DNA of 64,000 nt from G965233625 sp965233625 (GCA_965233625.1 OZ247499.1:1488001-1552000); one strand, 5' to 3'; shown: positions 1 through 10,321, counted from the stretch's first letter. Translations and numbers: made by a program. Notes: generated from the letters alone by a model not told the origin.

Positions 1-1
1 C

Positions 2-397
2 CTGACTGTGTTCGGCGTCATGGGCTGGATGGGGCTGGACGTTGAAATCGGCTCGATGCTTACCGCCAGCGCGGCGATGGGGGTCGCTGTGGACGATACG
101 TTGCACTTCATTACCTGGTTCCGCACCGGGCTGGATCAGGGGCGAAGCCGGACCGATGCGGTAGCCTTTGCGTACAGCAAGTCCGCCGTGGCGATGGTGC
201 AGACAACGCTGATCTGTTCGCTGGGGCTGCTGGTTTTCTCACTCAGCCCGTTTAGGCCCATTTCGCGGTTTGCTTGGTTGATGTTCACGCTGCTCAGTTT
301 CGCGCTGATCTGCGATCTGCTGCTGCTACCCGCAATTCTCGCCATCGCACCAAAATCGGCGTTCAAATCGACGACCATTCCGGGTGAATCGACATAA
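2..397 (+). CDS. RND/MMPL-family transporter, C-terminal part (gene enters from the left)
   Basis: Only the last ~131 residues are in the window; the frame is open at base 2, so the start lies upstream. What remains has three to four hydrophobic helices. One carries the segment GVAVDDTLHF, the acidic-pair transmembrane motif of RND and MMPL permeases, followed by a basic loop and two closing helices ending in a short polar tail. Members of this family are proton-driven inner-membrane exporters of lipids, hopanoids or drugs. The substrate cannot be told from this fragment. It lies 138 bases upstream of a giant lipid/polyketide synthase on the same strand, so a role in moving that product is conceivable but is only inference from position. 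Confidence 0.75.
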   Translation: MTVFGVMGWMGLDVEIGSMLTASAAMGVAVDDTLHFITWFRTGLDQGRSRTDAVAFAYSKSAVAMVQTTLICSLGLLVFSLSPFRPISRFAWLMFTLLSFALICDLLLLPAILAIAPKSAFKSTTIPGEST

Positions 398-535
398 CCG
401 TACTCAGCAGGACGGGAGACATAAGGCCATTAGGCAAAGAGGGGGGGTTGCGCGGGTTGACTGTTAGGTTTGGCCGTGTATTTTAGGTTGCTGAAACATT
501 ATCCTCACCCTAATCCTTCCTCATTCTCCCACCTG

Positions 536-3500
536 ATGACAGACCAATCCAACCAGCCAGACGGCGTGGGTAGATACCGGCTAATTACGGGGGTCACTGG
601 CCTTCTGGGGGACTATCTTCTGCGCGACTTCACGGCGCAGAACCAGCGTGTGGCAGTGCTTGTCCGCAAGTCGCGGCGGCTATCGGCGGTGGAAAGAATC
701 GATAGCCAGCTCTCGCACTGGGAAAGGCAATGGGGCCGGCAACTGCCGCGGCCCGTCGTGCTGGAAGGTGATATCACGCAGCCCTTGCTGGGCCTCGACG
801 CCGGCGATGTTGCCTGGGTGAAGCAGAACTGCGGCAGCATGCTGCATTCAGCCGCCAGCCTGATGTTCGAAGAACAGGACGGGCAACCCTGGAAGTCCAA
901 CGTGGACGGTGTCCGCAACGTGCTGGAGCTATGCCGCGCGGCGGGCATCCGCGCCCTCGACCATATCTCCACATCGTACGTCTGCGGACTGCGTAGCGGT
1001 CTGGTGCGCGAGACCGAATTGCATGTGGGTCAGCAGTTTGGCAACCCTTACGAAGAGTCGAAGGCGCAGGCCGAGCAGCTTGTTCACCAGGCAACGCATC
1101 TCGACACCTTCCGCATCTTCCGCCCTTCGATCATTGTTGGCGATTCTCAGACCGGGTTTACCTCCACCTTTCATGGCTTCTACACACCACTGCGCATCGT
1201 TGCTGGTCTGCTGGGGCAGGTCAGTTTTGAAGACGCGGTGCAGGTGGATTATCTGAAGCTACTAGGGATGAATGGCGATGAGCGCAAAAACTTTGTGCCC
1301 GTCGATTACGTCGCATCGGCTATCGCAGGACTGATTTTCCGCGACGCGCCGCAACAACAGACTTACGCCGTCGTTTCGCGGAATCCGGTAAAAGTACGCC
1401 GCCTGCTGGACACCTTTATCCGTGTCGGCGCCGAGGCGAATAAGAACGCTGCCGCTGCTGGTGATGCTGGACGTAAAGCCCGCGGACAGTTCGATATGTC
1501 CGCTTATCAAAGCCAGTACGTGGATCAGTTCTCGGTGTACCGCAGCTACTGGCGTGACGATCCAGACTTCGACGATGCCAACACCCGCAGAGCCGTTCCC
1601 GACATTCACTGTCCCGAACTCACGGACGACGTACTAAGCCGCCTCTGTGAATACGCGCTTCAGGCAAATTTTGGCTTCCCGCCGCCACCCTACACGCCTC
1701 CGGCGTTTTCGCTTCCCAACTGGTTGAGTGAATCGGCCCAGAAGCAAACGCAACAGTCGCCTGCCGCAAGCCTTCTGCAGATCAACGCGACCGGACCGGG
1801 TGGCGGACAGTTCACCGTCGATCTTACAACGCAACCGTACAGATTCACGCCCGGGCTGACCGGCGACAATGACGAAGCGGAATTGCCGGCGACTGTGTTC
1901 GAGCAGTTGACCCGTAATCCGTCGTCGCTGCAAACAAGCGTCCAGCAACAGCAGGTTCAGCTACGTGGCGACAGCGCCGCGGACAAACTCTCAGCACTAG
2001 TCCAGAAACACGCATTCACAACGGCGCCAACGCCCGCAACACCCAAACGCAGTGATGCAGCCTCTGAAGCCGTGAACTACACCGGCGCCGATGACGATGC
2101 AATTGCGATTGTGGGCATGGCCTGCCGGTTGCCTGGTGCGTCGGACTTGCAGCAGTATTGGGATCTTATTGTTTCGGGCGGCGACGCCACCGGGCAGTTG
2201 CCCGAAGAAGTGATCAACCGCGAGTTGCTCTACCACCCGGAGCAAGGCAAACGCGGCAAGTCCTATTCAACCATGGGCGGCCTGATCGACCGTCGCCCGT
2301 TTGATAACGCCAAATGTCAGCTTCCTGACGAAATCCTTCGCGCCTCAGATCCCGTCGCATTGACCGCGTGCGAAGTAGCGTTCGACGCCCTGGTCGATGC
2401 TGGCTTTGATCCACACGGACTGGCTTCAACCAGAGCCGGTGTCTACTTCGGTCACACCTGTGGCAGTGAGATGGGCGGCGATCTGGTTTATTCGATGTAC
2501 AGCGAAAAAGTCGCCAGTCTGCTGCGGCAGGCAGAGGGGCTGGGGCGGCTGTCGAAACCGCAGGTTGATGATCTGATTGACAGTATCACCAGCCGCATTC
2601 AGACCCAGTGCGATCACCGCCGGACGTCGCCGGAAATCGATCTTAGCGCCAATCATCTCTCGCAACTGGTGTCCCGCGCCTTCAAGTTTGACGGGCCGTC
2701 TTTGGTTGTGGATGCAGCCTGTGCGTCTTCGCTACAAGCATTGGCAATCGGCGCGCGGGCGTTGCTGCTGGGCGATGTGGACATGGTCGTAACGGGCGGC
2801 GCGTCGCACTGTAAGAGCGATTCGCTGGTGCTGTTCTCAGCCGCACGCAGTGTAACGGCGGGCAAGACCTGCCCGTTTGACGCGAATGCTTCCGGTCTGG
2901 TAACGGCCGAAGGCTACGTCACGCTGGTGCTGAAACGACTGTCAGACGCCGTGGCGGATGGCGACCGTATCCGCGGTGTGTTACGGGGCATCGGCATGTC
3001 GGCCGATGGCAAAGGTAAATCGCTGTGGGCGCCGCTCCCAACGGGTCAGAAGATCGCCATGGACCGCGCGTATCCTGCGGACTTCGCCCCCGAAGAAGTG
3101 CAGTACATTGAAGCTCACGCTACCTCGACGCAAGTAGGCGATGCGACGGAACTGAGCGCGCTGGCGGCGGTTTTCCCACCGTTGCCAGAGGATCGTAAGA
3201 TTCCGCTCGGCAGCGTGAAAGGCAACATCGGGCACACGCTTGAAACGGCCGGTGTTGCGGGCCTGGTGAAGGCCGTGCTGGCGATGGAGAACGCCACCAT
3301 TCCGCCCGTTGCCAACCTCACCACGCCGAACCCGGCTGTGGACTGGGAACAGATGCCCTTTTATCTGCCACGCACGAAGACACCCTGGCAGCGTCCGCAG
3401 AATGGCGCCCGCCGCGCGGCGGTCAATTCGTTTGGCATCGGCGGGCTGAACGTGCACGTTGTGCTGGAAGAATACATCGCCGGAAAAACACCCGTCGGTA

Positions 3501-6500
3501 ACACCCTCAGCGGACCGCAGAAACGCGAACCCGTCGCCATCGTCGGCATGGGCGCCATTGCAGCCGGCGCGCTCGATCTGGATGCCTTCGAGAAGTCTCT
3601 GCAAGACGACGCCAGCAACATCACAGAAGTTGATGCATCGCGCTGGAGCCCCGCTCAGTTCTACCGCCCCGCTGAGAACGATCCCTACAAGCCGCGGTTT
3701 AATCGTGGCGGGTTTATCAAAGGCTACGAATACGACTGGCGCCGGCATAAGGTGCCGCCCAAGCAGGTTGCCAACGCCAACCCGCTGCAGTTCATGCTGC
3801 TCGACGCTACGGAATCAGCGCTCAAGCAGGCGAAGTTCTTCGAGCGGGAAACCAACCGTGACCGAGTCGGTGTTGTCGTCGGCGCCTACTTCGCCGGTGA
3901 CTTTCAGAACGAACTGCAAGCCGGTCTTCGCCTGCCTGAATTCGGCAAACTGCTACGCGAAGAATTAGCCAGGTTCAATCTGTCACCCGCCGAAGTTGAA
4001 CAGGCTGTTGCATCACATGAAGATGTATTGCTGCGAGAGATGCCCGCCCTGCTGGACGAGACCGGCAGTTTCACCAGTAGCACGTTGGCGTCGCGCATTA
4101 CCAAGACCTTCAATTTGAAGGGTGGGGCACTGGCGTTAGATTCTGGTGAGAACTCATCGCTGGCTGCCATCAATGCCGCCATCAACGCGTTGCAGATGGG
4201 CGAATGCGACCTGATGATTTGCGCCGCAGGTCAGCGGAGCATGGACCTGCACGCGTTTATTAACTATTCGTGCGATCCACGACGCGACCTGTTCCCACCC
4301 GGCGAAGGCTGTGGCGTTCTCACGCTCAAGCGGCTGTCTGATGCACAACGTGATGGGGACGAGGTGCTTGGCATAGTGCACGGCGCCGGTTTCTCTTCAT
4401 CGTGGGCGCAGCAGAATCCGGCTGCCACAGCCGCGGCCCGTGCAGCGGCGATTGCCGGTGTCGAACAGAGCAGCAATGCCAGGCTCGATATCGCGGCGCC
4501 GTCCGAAAGCGACTACGGGCAATTCACGTCTCAGGCCGCCGGCGCCTTGAAGACGGCTCCCAACGCAACACGTTCAGCACTCGCAGGTAAGACCGGTCAT
4601 ACAGGCTCTGCGCAAGGAATGCTCGCCACAATCCGTTCTACGCTGTCACTGCCTGTTGACGGCGCCGAGACGGCCATTGTATCGGGCGCCAATAGCACTT
4701 ACTCAAGCGTTCTGCTTCTTGAACCGTCGGCCACCGTCAGAAACAAAATCACCGTGAAGCAATCTGCGACAACTGCAATGCAACAGCCGCCAGAAATTGT
4801 ACGTGCCGAAGCTGCCGACTGGCTTACTCTGAAACAGCAGCTCACCGCCGGCGCCCTGACGATGGGCAATCGTCTGCAACGGTTCAGCGCTGCTGGCCGG
4901 GTGAGGGTCGCTTTCGTATCGCACAACCCTGCGGAATTGCAGCAACAATGCCAGTTGGCGGCAAGCTACATTTCCGGCGATGGCATTGCCCAGCCTGCTG
5001 ACTTGTGGAACCGCGGCATCTACGCGGCGGGAAACATCACTGGCCCAACGACCTCGGCGATTGTATTTCCCGGACAAGGTTCCGCCTTTGCCGGAATGCT
5101 CGGCGGCGTGTTTGATGCGCTACCGCAAGCCAGGGAGGCAAAAGAGATTGCTGATGCCGCGCTCGCTGAACTTGGATACGGCAGCTTCGATCAGATCGCT
5201 GGGAAGAACGCCGCTGATCCGGGCGCCGATATCTGGACGTCGCAACTTGCTACGCTACTGTCAGGTTTTGTCATTTCGCGGACGCTATCGAGCCTTGGTC
5301 TTCAGCCCGCCGTTGTTGCGGGCCATAGCTTTGGCGAATACGCAGCACTCGTGTCCACGGGTGTATGCGGCCTGACCGACGCCATTCGTGCAGCACGGCG
5401 CCGGAGTGACAGCATCCGTCAGTTTGGCAGCGGCGGCGCGATGGCGGCGTTGAGCGTTTCCAGCCAGGAAGCCGAGGCGACCATCGCCGGACTGGGCGGA
5501 CTTTATATCGCCAATCGCAACGCACCTGACCAGACCGTTATCGCCGGTTCGCCCCAGCAGGTTGACGCGGCAGTAGCTGCGACAAAAAGCCAGGGACGGT
5601 CCGCCATCCGGCTGAACGTGCCCGGCGCCTTCCACACGCCTTTGATGCAACAGGCCGCTGACAATTTCAGCCGGTTGATCCGTCAAATCGAACTCCGCGA
5701 CGCCGCAACGCCTGTCATCAGCACTGCCACAGCGATGGCAATGCAGCAGCGCGAAGAAATTTATCATTCGCTCGTCACTCAACTGACATCGCCCGTTAAC
5801 TGGAGCAACATCGCCGGGCAGGTCTTGAGCTATCAGCCCGCCGTTGTCATCGAGGCTGGTCCTAAGCCAACCCTCACAAAGTTGAACGGTAAGTGCTATC
5901 CCGCACAGCAGGAACTGTTCATTTCAACGGGACAAAAGTCGACATCCGAAGCCGCAAGCCTGCTTGGCGTTATCGCACTCGCCGAATGCCGTGGCTGCCT
6001 GGATGAGCGACCACCAGCCCCACCCGCAGGTTCCACTCAGGCGCCGCGCCGCGAGGGCCGCCTGCTTGAGTTCGACGCGACCGCGCGGCGTAAAGATCGT
6101 ATGCGGGCGAAGTCCGCCGGAGTTGAGAAACGCCCTGCACCCCGCCGCCCGATGCCAGCCAGCACCCGCAACGGCACGCACCAGGCGCCGGCCCAACCAG
6201 CCCCCGCCCCGTCAACGCCGGTTGCGAATGTTCCGTCGCCAGCACCCGCGCCGCAGCAAGCTCCGGCGCCTTCTGTCGCAACCGCCACCGTGACAGTTCC
6301 CCAGCCAGTTGCGTCTCCATCAGCAATCGCGGTCGAAACGCCAGCGCCTGATCGCGCGACCATCCGTAGCCTGCTGGTTGATTTTGTCGTGGAGCAGACC
6401 GGGTACCCGGAAGAAATCGTGGAGATGGATGCGGATCTCGAAGCGGATCTAGGCATCGACAGCATCAAGAAGGCGCAGCTCTTTGGCGAAATCGGCGCCG

Positions 6501-9500
6501 AGTTCAATATCGCACCTCGGGCCGACCTGTCTCTGGACGACTTCCCCACGCTCAACCATGTGCTGGAATTCATCTGCGATGAGGTACCCGGAGACGCTGC
6601 CCCAGCTTCGTCCGTCAGCGTACCAGCTGCTGCTGCACCACCAATGGAAACGCCCGCGCCGCAGCCCGTAGCGGAAGCAGAGATTCCCGCAACGCCGCAG
6701 CAATCGAGTGCTGCTGACACGGCCGGCTTACAGCAGATGCTTGTCGACTTCGTCGTGGAACAGACGGGCTATCCTGAAGAAATCGTGGAAATGGATGCCG
6801 ATCTGGAAGCGGATCTTGGCATCGATAGCATCAAGAAGGCGCAGCTCTTTGGCGAAATCGGCGCCGAGTTCGATATCGCGCCGCGTGCTGATCTGTCCTT
6901 AGACGACTTCCCGACGCTTAACGACGTCCTCAACTTCCTAGTTGCAGAAATCGGCGGTACACCATCAAACACCCCTGAGCCAGCAAGCGCGGTTGCCCCT
7001 GCTGCGCCCGTTGCTCAGGCGCCGCAGCCATCTCCCGCCGCGCAATCACCGGCGCCCGCACAGCCGCAAGCTGCTGCGAATGTTGAAGTGGCGGACGCCC
7101 CGCAGGTTGCCCAACTGCAAGCGATGCTCATTGATTTTGTCGTGGAGCAGACCGGTTACCCGGAAGACATCGTCGAGATGGACGCCGATCTGGAAGCAGA
7201 CCTTGGCATCGACAGTATTAAGAAAGCACAGCTCTTTGGCGAAATTGGCGCCGAGTTCGATATCGCACCACGCACGGACCTTTCGCTGGACGACTTCCCT
7301 ACACTCAGCCACGTGCTGGAATTCCTGACCAATGAACTAGGTGTGCAGAATCAGGAGGTTGCATCACCCGCAGCCGTCAGCCAACCACCGGCAGCAAGTC
7401 CCGCCATACCGCCCGCGGCCACGATCAACAACAGCGTGCAAGCAACCGTGGCCGAAGCCGTTGCGCCAGAGTCGAGCGTTGCGGATGTGTCTGAATCGCG
7501 GCTGCGAAATATGCTTGTTGACTTCGTTGTGGAGCAGACGGGCTATCCTGAAGATATCGTAGAAATGGATGCCGATCTTGAAGCGGATCTAGGCATCGAC
7601 AGCATTAAGAAGGCGCAGTTGTTTGGCGAAATTGGCGCCGAGTTTGATATTGCTCCGCGGACAGATCTTTCGCTGGACGACTTCCCCACGCTGGGCCATG
7701 TGCTCGAATTTCTTCAAGCAGAGCTAAACGCCGGAAGCGGCGCGGGTGAAGTAGCCGCAAACGGCGCCACCACAGCAGAAACACCCGCGACAGAAATTGC
7801 TCCCGCACCGCCGGCGACCATGCAGCGGCATGTGATGGAAATGATGGTTGCCCCATCGTTGATTCCAGAGCAGCGTTATCTTCCTGGCGACACAATCTGC
7901 GTTATCGGCGATCGTACCGGCGCCGCCGCGGCTGCACTGCAACCAACGGGCTGCCACATTGTGTCACTCGACGCGGTGAACCTTCCTGCCGGCATGGCGA
8001 ACCTGCTTGCTGGCGCCACGCCTACACATTTAGTCTTCTGCCTTGAAGATAACGTCGCACCCGCAGAAAGCTTCACGGAAACCGCTTTTGCTGCAACGCT
8101 GGAAGCCTGCCGGTTGTGGATCGACGCCTTAGAATCGCAAAATGGAATCGACCGCGCATCACTTGCGGCCATCACGCGGATGGGCGGCAACTTCGCGTTT
8201 ACTTCCGGCGGTGCTTTCCAGGGCGGTGGTTTCACCGGTCTATTCAAGGGCATTCGCCGCGAATATCCGGCGATGCAGGTGAAGGTGGTTGATGTCGCTG
8301 GCAGCGTTCCAGTAACAGACGCCGTTCAACTGGTCATGCAGGAAGTTAACTCAACCTGCAAAGAGCTTGAAATTGGTTACAGCAACGGCCAACGGCAGGT
8401 CGTCGCGGTACGCGAACGGGTGGCATCTCGCGATGGCTCTTCCCGGCTGCGACGCGGTGCTGTGTGCGTTGTGTCAGGTGGCGGACGTGGTGTGACCAAC
8501 CGCGTTGCGTTTGAACTGGCCAAGCGGTACGGATTGATTCTGCATCTTCTCGGCTCGGCGCCTTTGCCCGATCCAAACGCGGAATGGCGTGGCTTAAATG
8601 ACCAGCAGCTACGCGCACTGAAGAAAGACGTCGCCATCCGCGCACGTGGCCAGCAGAAAAGCCCGGCGGATGAATGGGCGAAGATCACCAAGGCGATGGA
8701 ACTGGACCGGAATCTCCGCAACCTCGCTGCCGCTGGCATCACTGCCGTCTATCATCAATGCGATATCCGTCAGCGTGATCAGGTCGCCAACGTGATGCAG
8801 GCCGTCCGTCAACAGCACGGCCAGATTGATGGCGTTATCCACGGCGCCGGAATCGAAGCCGCCTGTAAGTTCACGCGTAAGAAGCCGGAACTCGTAACCG
8901 CCACGCTGGCCAGCAAGTGCACCGGCGCCGCCAACCTGATGGACGCGGTGCAGCAGGACCCTGTTTCGTTCTTTGTCAGCTTCGGCTCCACAAGCGGCCG
9001 GTTTGGCGGTCTGGGACAGGCGGACTACTCGCTGGCTTCTGATCTTCTTGCCAAGATGACTGCCTCGTTTGGCGCCAGCAGGAAAGATGTTACCGCCGTG
9101 ACTTTCCATTGGCCTGCCTGGGATGAAGTTGGCATGGCGGTAAGGCCGGAAAGCAAAATGGCGCTGGAGAGCGCGGGTATTTCGTTCATGCCTGTGATGG
9201 AAGGGGTCGAACACATTGTGACCGAACTCTCTACATCGCAGCCTGCCAGCGAAGTGCTGATCCTGGATGACGGCGCCCTGCTGGATACCGACGGAACGAT
9301 GTCGCGGGCAGCGTCTCAGCCGCAACCGGCCAGCCACGTCGCGCCGCAGGCAGCACCGTCGTTCCAGTCAAACGGGCATGCTTCGCCTTGTAGCAACACG
9401 CCGATGATCGACACCTTCGTGCAGACTCCGGGTGGTTACACGGCTACCGCAACCTTGAAGCCCGCCGAAGACCCGTTTCTGATCCAGCACAAACTGCGCG

Positions 9501-10240
9501 GCAAGCCGTTTCTGCCATGCGTGATGTCGCTGGAAATCCTGGGCGAAGCGGTTTCTCTGGTGGACTCGTCGCAGCAAGTGGTTGCATTGTCCAATGTGCA
9601 GCTGAAAAACGGCCTCACCTTCCACAGCGATTCGCCAGTAACCCTGGAAGTGCAGATTTCCCAGGTCGCCCCCGGTCAGTATTCGTGCGAACTTTGCGGC
9701 CCGTTTCTCAATGCCCGCGGGCAGGTGCTTGAAGAACGTAGGGTCTATGTAACCGCGACCGTTGAGACCGGTAATGCGGTAGCCTCGCTGCCTAAGCCGG
9801 CTCCGGTCACTGCGGCTTCCACCTGGTGGCCCGTTGAGTACTATGCCGCGTCACCCATGTTCCACGGCGAAGGCTATCAGACGCTCAAGGAAATGAAGGT
9901 TTGCAACGGCAAGGGGCTGGGCAAACTGGAAGCTAAGCCCGGCTCCGGATTGCTGGGACATAGGCAGGGGCAGCATTTAGTTCCTGCTGCGGAACTGGAC
10001 GGTTGCTTGTATGCGTGCGGCGTATTCGCATTTGCGATGGTCGATGGCGGAGTGCGGATCCCTCATTCGATTGACCGTGTTGAAGTGGTCAAGCTTCCTG
10101 TCGCAGGCGACAAACTGGTCGTGCAGTTTGATGTCGTCGATGCAACGTCAGATGTACACGTTTATAACTTTACCGTGACCAGTTCTCAGGGCGAAGTGCT
10201 CTGGCGCGTCAGCGGTTACCACGCCACGGGCATTGAATAA
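536..10240 (+). CDS. PUFA-synthase-like iterative megasynthase: reductase-KS-KS(CLF-like)-AT-ACP x4-KR-DH
   Basis: A 3,234-residue multidomain synthase, predicted cytosolic. In order: an N-terminal thioester-reductase-like NAD(P)-binding domain (about 12-370; glycine motif TGVTGLLG, catalytic YEESK near 171); ketosynthase 1 (about 520-990; Cys729, His861, His900); a second KS-like domain (about 995-1420) whose active-site Cys position is Glu1205, like a chain length factor; acyltransferase (about 1505-1790; GHSFGE Ser1598, His1700); four ACPs (phosphopantetheine serines 1976, 2098, 2227, 2356) in Ala/Pro linkers; ketoreductase (about 2560-2930; Tyr2831); and a double-hotdog dehydratase (HxxxGxxxxP His2985, Asp3155). 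Tandem ACPs, a KS/CLF pair and this KR type match Pfa-like secondary lipid synthases, but PfaA and PfaC activities are fused here and preceded by a reductase. I chose ATG 536 over TTG 470 because the reductase fold begins just after it; no clear Shine-Dalgarno is visible. A FabL-like gene follows 81 bases downstream. The product is unknown. Confidence 0.9.
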   Translation: MTDQSNQPDGVGRYRLITGVTGLLGDYLLRDFTAQNQRVAVLVRKSRRLSAVERIDSQLSHWERQWGRQLPRPVVLEGDITQPLLGLDAGDVAWVKQNCGSMLHSAASLMFEEQDGQPWKSNVDGVRNVLELCRAAGIRALDHISTSYVCGLRSGLVRETELHVGQQFGNPYEESKAQAEQLVHQATHLDTFRIFRPSIIVGDSQTGFTSTFHGFYTPLRIVAGLLGQVSFEDAVQVDYLKLLGMNGDERKNFVPVDYVASAIAGLIFRDAPQQQTYAVVSRNPVKVRRLLDTFIRVGAEANKNAAAAGDAGRKARGQFDMSAYQSQYVDQFSVYRSYWRDDPDFDDANTRRAVPDIHCPELTDDVLSRLCEYALQANFGFPPPPYTPPAFSLPNWLSESAQKQTQQSPAASLLQINATGPGGGQFTVDLTTQPYRFTPGLTGDNDEAELPATVFEQLTRNPSSLQTSVQQQQVQLRGDSAADKLSALVQKHAFTTAPTPATPKRSDAASEAVNYTGADDDAIAIVGMACRLPGASDLQQYWDLIVSGGDATGQLPEEVINRELLYHPEQGKRGKSYSTMGGLIDRRPFDNAKCQLPDEILRASDPVALTACEVAFDALVDAGFDPHGLASTRAGVYFGHTCGSEMGGDLVYSMYSEKVASLLRQAEGLGRLSKPQVDDLIDSITSRIQTQCDHRRTSPEIDLSANHLSQLVSRAFKFDGPSLVVDAACASSLQALAIGARALLLGDVDMVVTGGASHCKSDSLVLFSAARSVTAGKTCPFDANASGLVTAEGYVTLVLKRLSDAVADGDRIRGVLRGIGMSADGKGKSLWAPLPTGQKIAMDRAYPADFAPEEVQYIEAHATSTQVGDATELSALAAVFPPLPEDRKIPLGSVKGNIGHTLETAGVAGLVKAVLAMENATIPPVANLTTPNPAVDWEQMPFYLPRTKTPWQRPQNGARRAAVNSFGIGGLNVHVVLEEYIAGKTPVGNTLSGPQKREPVAIVGMGAIAAGALDLDAFEKSLQDDASNITEVDASRWSPAQFYRPAENDPYKPRFNRGGFIKGYEYDWRRHKVPPKQVANANPLQFMLLDATESALKQAKFFERETNRDRVGVVVGAYFAGDFQNELQAGLRLPEFGKLLREELARFNLSPAEVEQAVASHEDVLLREMPALLDETGSFTSSTLASRITKTFNLKGGALALDSGENSSLAAINAAINALQMGECDLMICAAGQRSMDLHAFINYSCDPRRDLFPPGEGCGVLTLKRLSDAQRDGDEVLGIVHGAGFSSSWAQQNPAATAAARAAAIAGVEQSSNARLDIAAPSESDYGQFTSQAAGALKTAPNATRSALAGKTGHTGSAQGMLATIRSTLSLPVDGAETAIVSGANSTYSSVLLLEPSATVRNKITVKQSATTAMQQPPEIVRAEAADWLTLKQQLTAGALTMGNRLQRFSAAGRVRVAFVSHNPAELQQQCQLAASYISGDGIAQPADLWNRGIYAAGNITGPTTSAIVFPGQGSAFAGMLGGVFDALPQAREAKEIADAALAELGYGSFDQIAGKNAADPGADIWTSQLATLLSGFVISRTLSSLGLQPAVVAGHSFGEYAALVSTGVCGLTDAIRAARRRSDSIRQFGSGGAMAALSVSSQEAEATIAGLGGLYIANRNAPDQTVIAGSPQQVDAAVAATKSQGRSAIRLNVPGAFHTPLMQQAADNFSRLIRQIELRDAATPVISTATAMAMQQREEIYHSLVTQLTSPVNWSNIAGQVLSYQPAVVIEAGPKPTLTKLNGKCYPAQQELFISTGQKSTSEAASLLGVIALAECRGCLDERPPAPPAGSTQAPRREGRLLEFDATARRKDRMRAKSAGVEKRPAPRRPMPASTRNGTHQAPAQPAPAPSTPVANVPSPAPAPQQAPAPSVATATVTVPQPVASPSAIAVETPAPDRATIRSLLVDFVVEQTGYPEEIVEMDADLEADLGIDSIKKAQLFGEIGAEFNIAPRADLSLDDFPTLNHVLEFICDEVPGDAAPASSVSVPAAAAPPMETPAPQPVAEAEIPATPQQSSAADTAGLQQMLVDFVVEQTGYPEEIVEMDADLEADLGIDSIKKAQLFGEIGAEFDIAPRADLSLDDFPTLNDVLNFLVAEIGGTPSNTPEPASAVAPAAPVAQAPQPSPAAQSPAPAQPQAAANVEVADAPQVAQLQAMLIDFVVEQTGYPEDIVEMDADLEADLGIDSIKKAQLFGEIGAEFDIAPRTDLSLDDFPTLSHVLEFLTNELGVQNQEVASPAAVSQPPAASPAIPPAATINNSVQATVAEAVAPESSVADVSESRLRNMLVDFVVEQTGYPEDIVEMDADLEADLGIDSIKKAQLFGEIGAEFDIAPRTDLSLDDFPTLGHVLEFLQAELNAGSGAGEVAANGATTAETPATEIAPAPPATMQRHVMEMMVAPSLIPEQRYLPGDTICVIGDRTGAAAAALQPTGCHIVSLDAVNLPAGMANLLAGATPTHLVFCLEDNVAPAESFTETAFAATLEACRLWIDALESQNGIDRASLAAITRMGGNFAFTSGGAFQGGGFTGLFKGIRREYPAMQVKVVDVAGSVPVTDAVQLVMQEVNSTCKELEIGYSNGQRQVVAVRERVASRDGSSRLRRGAVCVVSGGGRGVTNRVAFELAKRYGLILHLLGSAPLPDPNAEWRGLNDQQLRALKKDVAIRARGQQKSPADEWAKITKAMELDRNLRNLAAAGITAVYHQCDIRQRDQVANVMQAVRQQHGQIDGVIHGAGIEAACKFTRKKPELVTATLASKCTGAANLMDAVQQDPVSFFVSFGSTSGRFGGLGQADYSLASDLLAKMTASFGASRKDVTAVTFHWPAWDEVGMAVRPESKMALESAGISFMPVMEGVEHIVTELSTSQPASEVLILDDGALLDTDGTMSRAASQPQPASHVAPQAAPSFQSNGHASPCSNTPMIDTFVQTPGGYTATATLKPAEDPFLIQHKLRGKPFLPCVMSLEILGEAVSLVDSSQQVVALSNVQLKNGLTFHSDSPVTLEVQISQVAPGQYSCELCGPFLNARGQVLEERRVYVTATVETGNAVASLPKPAPVTAASTWWPVEYYAASPMFHGEGYQTLKEMKVCNGKGLGKLEAKPGSGLLGHRQGQHLVPAAELDGCLYACGVFAFAMVDGGVRIPHSIDRVEVVKLPVAGDKLVVQFDVVDATSDVHVYNFTVTSSQGEVLWRVSGYHATGIE
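6361..7713 (+). repeat. Four near-identical tandem ACP-coding units
   Basis: Four copies of an about 70-residue acyl carrier protein are coded in direct repeat with serine codons at 6461, 6827, 7214 and 7601. The units are almost identical in protein (each reads DFVVEQTGYPE, then EADLGIDSIKKAQ, then DLSLDDFPTL), while the 50-60-residue linkers between them are Ala/Pro-rich and diverge freely. Synonymous differences between copies show they are not a very recent duplication, so the protein sequence is being held constant. Such arrays in PUFA synthases raise throughput by offering parallel carriers. Confidence 0.9.
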
Positions 10241-10321
10241 CGCAATGCATACCGGGCATTGAATCCCCGGTTTGCGGCCTGACACCTGATTCGCACATCC
10301 TTGTGCAATTGAGATAAACAA

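Noticed and set aside
2981..3748. 255-residue minus-strand open frame inside the first ketosynthase region
   Set aside because: It is antisense to a well-supported synthase, shows no family motif, and such long shadows are expected opposite GC-rich genes.
10241..10321. Possible riboswitch or attenuator between the synthase and the FabL-like gene
   Set aside because: The gap is only 81 bases and I found no stable stem or T-run.
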